Source: Fodinibacter sp045807225
Lineage (GTDB): Bacteria; Actinomycetota; Actinomycetes; Actinomycetales; Dermatophilaceae
Reading direction: 5' to 3'
Length of the DNA: 8,841 bases
Assembly: GCA_045807225.1 (NCBI GenBank)
Contig: JBJMHU010000217.1
Location: 1-8,841, forward strand
Part shown: positions 5,766 to 8,841 of the stretch, piece after piece
Position numbering within the stretch: position 1 is the first letter of the stretch
How the letters are laid out: every line of letters begins with the position of its first letter
The notes under the pieces: model-generated
What the model was told of the DNA's origin: nothing
The model's input: only the letters and a program-made list of their open reading frames with translations
The model's database searches: none
Translations under genes and position numbers: made by a program

Positions 5766-7538
5766 ATGAGTACCTCAGCCGCCGGACACCTGCCACCCGC
5801 CTTCCCCGAGCGGGCGGCGTGGGGTACCGCCGCAAAGCTGCGCGCGTGGCAGGAGGAGGCCCTGGCGGCCTATCTCCACAGCGGTGAGCGCGACTTCCTC
5901 GCCGTCGCCACGCCGGGTGCCGGCAAGACCACCTACGCCCTGCGCATCGCCACCGAGCTGCTCGACCGGGGCGCCATCCGGGCCGTCACCGTGGTCGCCC
6001 CCACCGAGCACCTCAAGCACCAGTGGGCCGACGCCGCGGCCCGGGTGGGCATCCACCTCAACCCGGCGTTCTCCAACTCCAGCGGCCTGCAGTCGCACCA
6101 GTACGACGGGGTCGCGCTCACCTACGCGCAGGTCGCCTCCAAGCCGCAGCTGCACCGCCGCCGCACGCAGGAGACGCCGACCCTGGTCGTCCTCGACGAG
6201 ATCCACCACGGCGGTGACGCCCGCTCGTGGGGCGACGGCATCCGCGAGGCGTTCGAGCCGGCCACCCGGCGGCTGTCCCTCACCGGCACGCCGTTCCGCT
6301 CCGACACCAACCAAATCCCCTTCGTGCGCTACGAGATGGGCGAGGACGGCATCCTGCGCTCGGCGTCCGACTACAGCTACGGGTATGCCGCGGCGCTGCG
6401 TGACGGGGTGGTGCGTCCGGTGCTCTTCCTCGCCTACGGCGGCGCGATGCGCTGGCGCACCAAGGCCGGCGACGAGGTGGCTGCTCGTCTGGGTGAGCCG
6501 CTCACCAAGGACCAGACCGCCCAGGCCTGGCGCACCGCGCTCGACCCGAAGGGCGAGTGGGTGCCCTCGGTGCTGGCAGCCGCCGACACCCGGCTCAGCG
6601 AGGTGCGCCGCCACGTGCCGGATGCCGGTGCGATGGTCATCGCCTCGAACCAGACCTCGGCTCGTGCCTACGCCCGAATCCTGCGCCGCATCACGGGCGA
6701 GGACCCCACCGTGGTGCTGTCCGACGACGCCGGAGCCAGCGCCGGCATCGAGTCGTTCGCCGCCGGCACCTCGCGATGGCTGGTCGCGGTACGGATGGTG
6801 TCCGAGGGCGTGGACGTGCCCCGGCTCTGCGTCGGGGTCTACGCCACCTCGACCTCGACCCCGCTGTTCTTCGCGCAAGCCGTCGGCCGCTTCGTACGGG
6901 CCCGTCGTCGTGGCGAGACCGCCTCGGTCTTCCTGCCCTCCGTGCCGGTCATCCTCACCCACGCGGCGACGATGGAGGAGGAGCGCGACCACGCGCTGAA
7001 CCGGCCGTCGAGCGACGAGGCGGAGGCCTCGCTGTGGGCGCAGGAGGAGGGGCTGCTGGCCGCGGCGAACCGCGCCGAGCAGGCCGTCGGCCCCGAGGAG
7101 TCGGCGTTCGAGGCGCTCGAGAGCGACGCGCACTTCGACCACGTGCTCTTCGACGCCCAGCAGTTCGGGCTGCACGCCGCGGTGGGGTCGCAGGAGGAGC
7201 AGGACTACCTGGGCCTGCCCGGCCTCCTCGAGCCCGAGCAGGTGGCCACCCTGTTGAACGAGCGGCAGGCGAAGCAGACCAGGGCGGCGGGGGCGCGCGG
7301 TGGGTCCCCGGCGGTGTCCGCACGCTCGCCGGTGTCGGCGCACCGGGCGCTGGCGGCCCAGCGCAAGGAGCTCAACAAGCTGGTCGCGGCCTACTCGTCC
7401 AAGACCGGCAGCCCGCACGCCACCATCCACCTCGAGCTGCGTCGCGCGTGCGGCGGGCCCGAGCTGGCCGCCGCGACCAGCGAGCAGGTGCTCGAGCGGG
7501 TGGAGCGCATCCGGCGGTGGTTCGTCGGCCGGCGCTGA
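5766..7538 (+). CDS. SF2 helicase, ResIII/DEAH-like, with uncharacterised C-terminal region
   Basis: The 590-residue protein is a predicted nucleic-acid-dependent ATPase. Helicase motifs in order are ATPGAGKTTYAL (Walker A Lys54), PTEHLKHQWADAA (Ia), VVLDEIHHGG (motif II, DEIHH at 144-148), LTGTPFRSD (motif III, about 172-180), VRMVSEGVDVPRL (motif V, Ser346) and QAVGRFVRARR (motif VI, Gln371, Arg375, Arg378). The order and wording match the ResIII-type SF2 branch that includes restriction and repair helicases, not the RNA DEAD-box branch at 2-1765. Residues ~400-530 are acidic, helical and low in recognisable motifs; residues 533-590 form a distinct basic helical module. The ATG at 5766 is chosen because an in-frame ATG at 5712 lies in the terminator hairpin and its extra 18 residues look non-coding. 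No nuclease or methylase gene is adjacent, so a restriction role is unlikely. Confidence 0.9.
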   Translation: MSTSAAGHLPPAFPERAAWGTAAKLRAWQEEALAAYLHSGERDFLAVATPGAGKTTYALRIATELLDRGAIRAVTVVAPTEHLKHQWADAAARVGIHLNPAFSNSSGLQSHQYDGVALTYAQVASKPQLHRRRTQETPTLVVLDEIHHGGDARSWGDGIREAFEPATRRLSLTGTPFRSDTNQIPFVRYEMGEDGILRSASDYSYGYAAALRDGVVRPVLFLAYGGAMRWRTKAGDEVAARLGEPLTKDQTAQAWRTALDPKGEWVPSVLAAADTRLSEVRRHVPDAGAMVIASNQTSARAYARILRRITGEDPTVVLSDDAGASAGIESFAAGTSRWLVAVRMVSEGVDVPRLCVGVYATSTSTPLFFAQAVGRFVRARRRGETASVFLPSVPVILTHAATMEEERDHALNRPSSDEAEASLWAQEEGLLAAANRAEQAVGPEESAFEALESDAHFDHVLFDAQQFGLHAAVGSQEEQDYLGLPGLLEPEQVATLLNERQAKQTRAAGARGGSPAVSARSPVSAHRALAAQRKELNKLVAAYSSKTGSPHATIHLELRRACGGPELAAATSEQVLERVERIRRWFVGRR

Positions 7539-7580
7539 CCGGGGCGGGGCGCCACCAGACGTTCACCGACCGGTCGGTCG

Positions 7581-7682
7581 CTCGAGTGGGTCACCGCCAA
7601 CACGGTGATCGACGCGCCGTCGTTCTCCACGCTCGACTGGCGACTCACCAGCGGGGGAGTCCCGGTCACCATCACCGGCTGA
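7581..7682 (+). pseudogene. Coding-like remnant of an unidentified gene (3' end only)
   Basis: Within the 208-base gap between the two convergent genes, one frame reads LEWVTANTVIDAPSF, continues STLDWRLTSGGVPVTITG and ends at a TGA (7680-7682). By my count 31 of 33 codons end in G or C, whereas first and second positions are only about 55-58% GC. That is the pattern of real coding sequence here and unlike random intergenic DNA. No start codon or ribosome binding site gives a plausible gene, and directly upstream the same frame holds the stop of the helicase. It looks like the surviving C-terminus of a deleted gene. I cannot name the family. Confidence 0.38.
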
Positions 7683-7710
7683 CCCACCCCCACCTGTTGC
7701 GGTTCTCCCA

Positions 7711-7726
7711 CCCGTCGTGGGACGGG
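7711..7726. terminator. Small hairpin between the convergent helicase and Lrp/AsnC genes
   Basis: CCCGTC (7711-7716) pairs with GACGGG (7721-7726) around the four-base loop gtgg. It sits 20 bases past the stop of the minus-strand regulator and could act on either strand. The stem is short and lacks a T-tract. Confidence 0.28.
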
Positions 7727-7746
7727 CTCGACGGTTGACGCCGGGG

Positions 7747-8247
7747 TCAGTCGTCGTCGGTGGCGCCGCGCGCAGCCGCGGCCTGCACCAGGGGGCCGGT
7801 GCGGTGGTCGAGGTGGGTCACCAGGCAGATCGCCGTGTTGGCCCGCAGCACGTGGGTGTCGTCGATGATCTGGTCGATGACCCGGCCGAGGTCGGCGTTG
7901 TCGCGCGCCACGATCCGCACCACGAGGTCGCCGACGCCGGTGATCGAGTGGATCTCGAGCACCTCCGGGATCGCCGACAGGTGGGCCACGACCGGGGCGT
8001 GTCCCTGCCGCTGGCGTATCTCCAGGGTGCAGAAGGCGGTGACGGGGTAGCCCAGCGCGCCGGCGTCGACCGTGGGGGCGAACGACTTCACCACCCCCCG
8101 CTCCTGGAGCCGGTCGAGCCGGGCCTGCACCGTGCCTCGTGCCACGCCCAGGGCCCGGGAGGCGCCGAGCACCCCCACGTGCGGGTCGGCGGTGAACAGC
8201 GCGATGAGCCGTGCGTCGAGGGTGTCCACCCCGGTCTGGCGAGTCAT
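7747..8247 (-). CDS. Lrp/AsnC family transcriptional regulator
   Basis: The 166-residue protein is a feast/famine-type regulator that binds DNA as a dimer or higher oligomer and usually senses an amino acid. Residues ~7-50 form the winged-helix DNA-binding domain (LDARLIALFTADPHVGV, then ASRALGVARGTVQARLDRLQERGVV). The RAM ligand-binding domain follows (GYPVTAFCTLEIRQRQGH, HLSAIPEVLEIHSITGVGDLVVRIVARD, then the DLGRVIDQII helix and TAICLVTHL strand). The start at 8247 is chosen because the family homology begins about seven residues in. An in-frame ATG further upstream would run back across the divergent promoter into the neighbouring gene. There is no Shine-Dalgarno; a -10-like box six bases upstream suggests a leaderless mRNA. 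Being divergent from the dioxygenase gene, it most likely controls tyrosine catabolism, with tyrosine, phenylalanine or a pathway intermediate as effector (inference). Confidence 0.93.
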   Translation of the reverse strand: MTRQTGVDTLDARLIALFTADPHVGVLGASRALGVARGTVQARLDRLQERGVVKSFAPTVDAGALGYPVTAFCTLEIRQRQGHAPVVAHLSAIPEVLEIHSITGVGDLVVRIVARDNADLGRVIDQIIDDTHVLRANTAICLVTHLDHRTGPLVQAAAARGATDDD

Positions 8248-8253
8248 GGTCAC

Positions 8254-8283
8254 ATTGTCCGGGCTGGCCCGGGCCGGGGGCAA
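8254..8283 (-). promoter_or_regulatory. Candidate promoter of the Lrp/AsnC gene (leaderless)
   Basis: Read on the minus strand, TTGCCC (8283-8278) and GACAAT (8259-8254) are separated by 18 bases; each matches four of six consensus positions. GACAAT is followed by six bases (gtgacc) and the ATG at 8247, so transcription would start at the start codon. The two boxes also form an imperfect inverted repeat on the plus strand (TTGTCC and GGGCAA) around a GGCCCGGGCC palindrome (8266-8275), so an autoregulatory operator may overlap. Confidence 0.42.
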
Positions 8284-8319
8284 CACCATGCGCAGCCTGA
8301 CCACCCGAACGGGCTTCCG

Positions 8320-8348
8320 TTGCACACCGTGCTCGCGTCGCGCACAGT
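8320..8348 (+). promoter_or_regulatory. Candidate promoter of the hydroxyphenylpyruvate dioxygenase gene (leaderless)
   Basis: TTGCAC (8320-8325) and CACAGT (8343-8348) are spaced 17 bases apart, and CACAGT is followed by six bases (gaccgg) and the ATG at 8355. The -35 is good; the -10 is poor (three of six). A partial direct repeat overlaps it, GCACACCGTG at 8322 and GCACAGTG at 8342, a possible binding site for the divergent regulator. Confidence 0.35.
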
Positions 8349-8354
8349 GACCGG

Positions 8355-8841
8355 ATGACTGACACGACAATGACGCCGGCCAGCCACCTCGACCTCACCG
8401 AGCAGGAGCGCCAGGCGGGCCTGGACCTCCAGCAGCTCAAGCAGCTCGTCGGCCTGGTCGACTACGACGAGAAGCAGGACCCCTTCCCGGTCACGGGCTG
8501 GGACGCCCTGGTGTTCGTCGTCGGCAACGCCACCCAGGCCGCGCACTACTACCAGAGCGCCTGGGGCATGGAGCTCGTCGCCTACACCGGCCCCGAGCAC
8601 GGCATCCGCGACCACAAGGCCTTCGTGCTCAAGTCCGGCTCGATCCGGTTCGTGCTCAAGGGTGCGGTCAGCCCCGACAGCCCGCTGATCGCCCACCACG
8701 CCACACACGGTGACGGTGTCGTCGACATCTCGCTCGAGGTGCCCGACGTCGACCGCTGCATCGAGCAGGCCCGGCGCGCCGGAGCCACCGTGCTCCAGGA
8801 GCCCGAGACGGTCGGCGACGAGCACGGCACGGTGCGCATCG
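8355..8841 (+). CDS. hppD: 4-hydroxyphenylpyruvate dioxygenase, N-terminal part (3' partial)
   Basis: This enzyme converts 4-hydroxyphenylpyruvate and O2 to homogentisate and CO2, the second step of tyrosine breakdown. The 162 visible residues match the N-terminal VOC domain: FPVTGWDALVFVVGNA, AAHYYQSAWGMELVAYTGPE, RDHKAFVLKSGSIRFVLKGA, HHATHGDGVVDISLEVPDVD, and GATVLQEPETVGDEHGTVRI at the window edge. The catalytic C-terminal VOC domain with the iron-binding residues lies beyond the window, so catalytic competence cannot be checked. The ATG at 8355 is preferred over an in-frame ATG at 8370 because a promoter-like -10 box ends six bases before it. Neither has a clear ribosome binding site. 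It is transcribed away from the Lrp/AsnC gene, across 107 bases. Confidence 0.94.
   Translation, partial: MTDTTMTPASHLDLTEQERQAGLDLQQLKQLVGLVDYDEKQDPFPVTGWDALVFVVGNATQAAHYYQSAWGMELVAYTGPEHGIRDHKAFVLKSGSIRFVLKGAVSPDSPLIAHHATHGDGVVDISLEVPDVDRCIEQARRAGATVLQEPETVGDEHGTVRI

Noticed and set aside
5775..7430. Very long open frame on the minus strand opposite the second helicase (551 codons)
   Set aside because: High-GC coding DNA leaves the antisense frame free of stops; the translation is low-complexity Gly/Arg/Val with no domain, while the plus strand carries all helicase motifs. The same applies to the other long minus-strand open frames at 2329-3321, 3309-4490 and 5159-5767.
5766..7538. Part of a restriction or anti-phage defence system
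   Set aside because: The helicase resembles ResIII-type ATPases, but no methylase, nuclease or specificity gene is adjacent; its neighbours are a secreted protease and a tyrosine-catabolism locus.
8248..8370. N-terminal extension of the Lrp/AsnC protein to 8370
   Set aside because: It would cross the whole divergent intergenic region and overlap the dioxygenase start; the extra residues are Arg/Pro-rich and unlike the family.

Overview
The window is an ordinary chromosomal stretch from a high-GC actinobacterium. The evidence is a strong G/C bias at third codon positions, GTG starts, a DUF3039 protein (a family I know from actinobacteria), and -10 boxes placed so close to start codons that leaderless mRNAs are likely. 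A member of the Micrococcales, for example an Intrasporangiaceae-type organism, would fit; this is inference from style, not a proven assignment.

Layout. (1) 2-1765 (+): a DEAD-box RNA helicase whose start lies left of the window. Its visible N-terminal part is a tandem GGYQGR/DRG-type repeat tract, followed by the complete two-domain helicase core and an Arg/Gly-rich tail. (2) 1762-2322 (+): a YqgE/AlgH protein overlapping the helicase stop by four bases. (3) 2344-2646 (+): a small DUF3039 protein with a CPTC cysteine cluster. (4) 2713-3369 and 3393-4580 (+): a probable two-gene operon of an RraA-like/HMG-aldolase-like protein and a fold-type I PLP aminotransferase. (5) 4697-5650 (+): a secreted M43-type zinc metalloprotease, closed by a strong hairpin terminator. 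(6) 5766-7538 (+): a second, quite different SF2 helicase (ResIII/DEAH-like) with an uncharacterised C-terminal module. (7) 7539-7746: non-coding convergent gap holding a short coding-like remnant. (8) 7747-8247 (-): an Lrp/AsnC regulator, divergent from (9) 8355 to the right edge (+): the N-terminal part of 4-hydroxyphenylpyruvate dioxygenase (tyrosine catabolism).

How the genes relate. The Lrp/AsnC gene and the dioxygenase gene share a 107-base divergent promoter region, so the regulator plausibly controls tyrosine breakdown. The RraA-like protein and the aminotransferase are probably made together, but their substrate cannot be read from sequence. The helicase, YqgE and DUF3039 genes form a same-strand series with minimal gaps. 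I see no mobile element, CRISPR array, tRNA/rRNA or phage gene, and no convincing new multi-gene system. The points most worth a second look are the repeat-encoded helicase N-terminus, the divergent, apparently leaderless promoter pair, the coding-like remnant at 7581-7682, and the C-terminal module of the second helicase.
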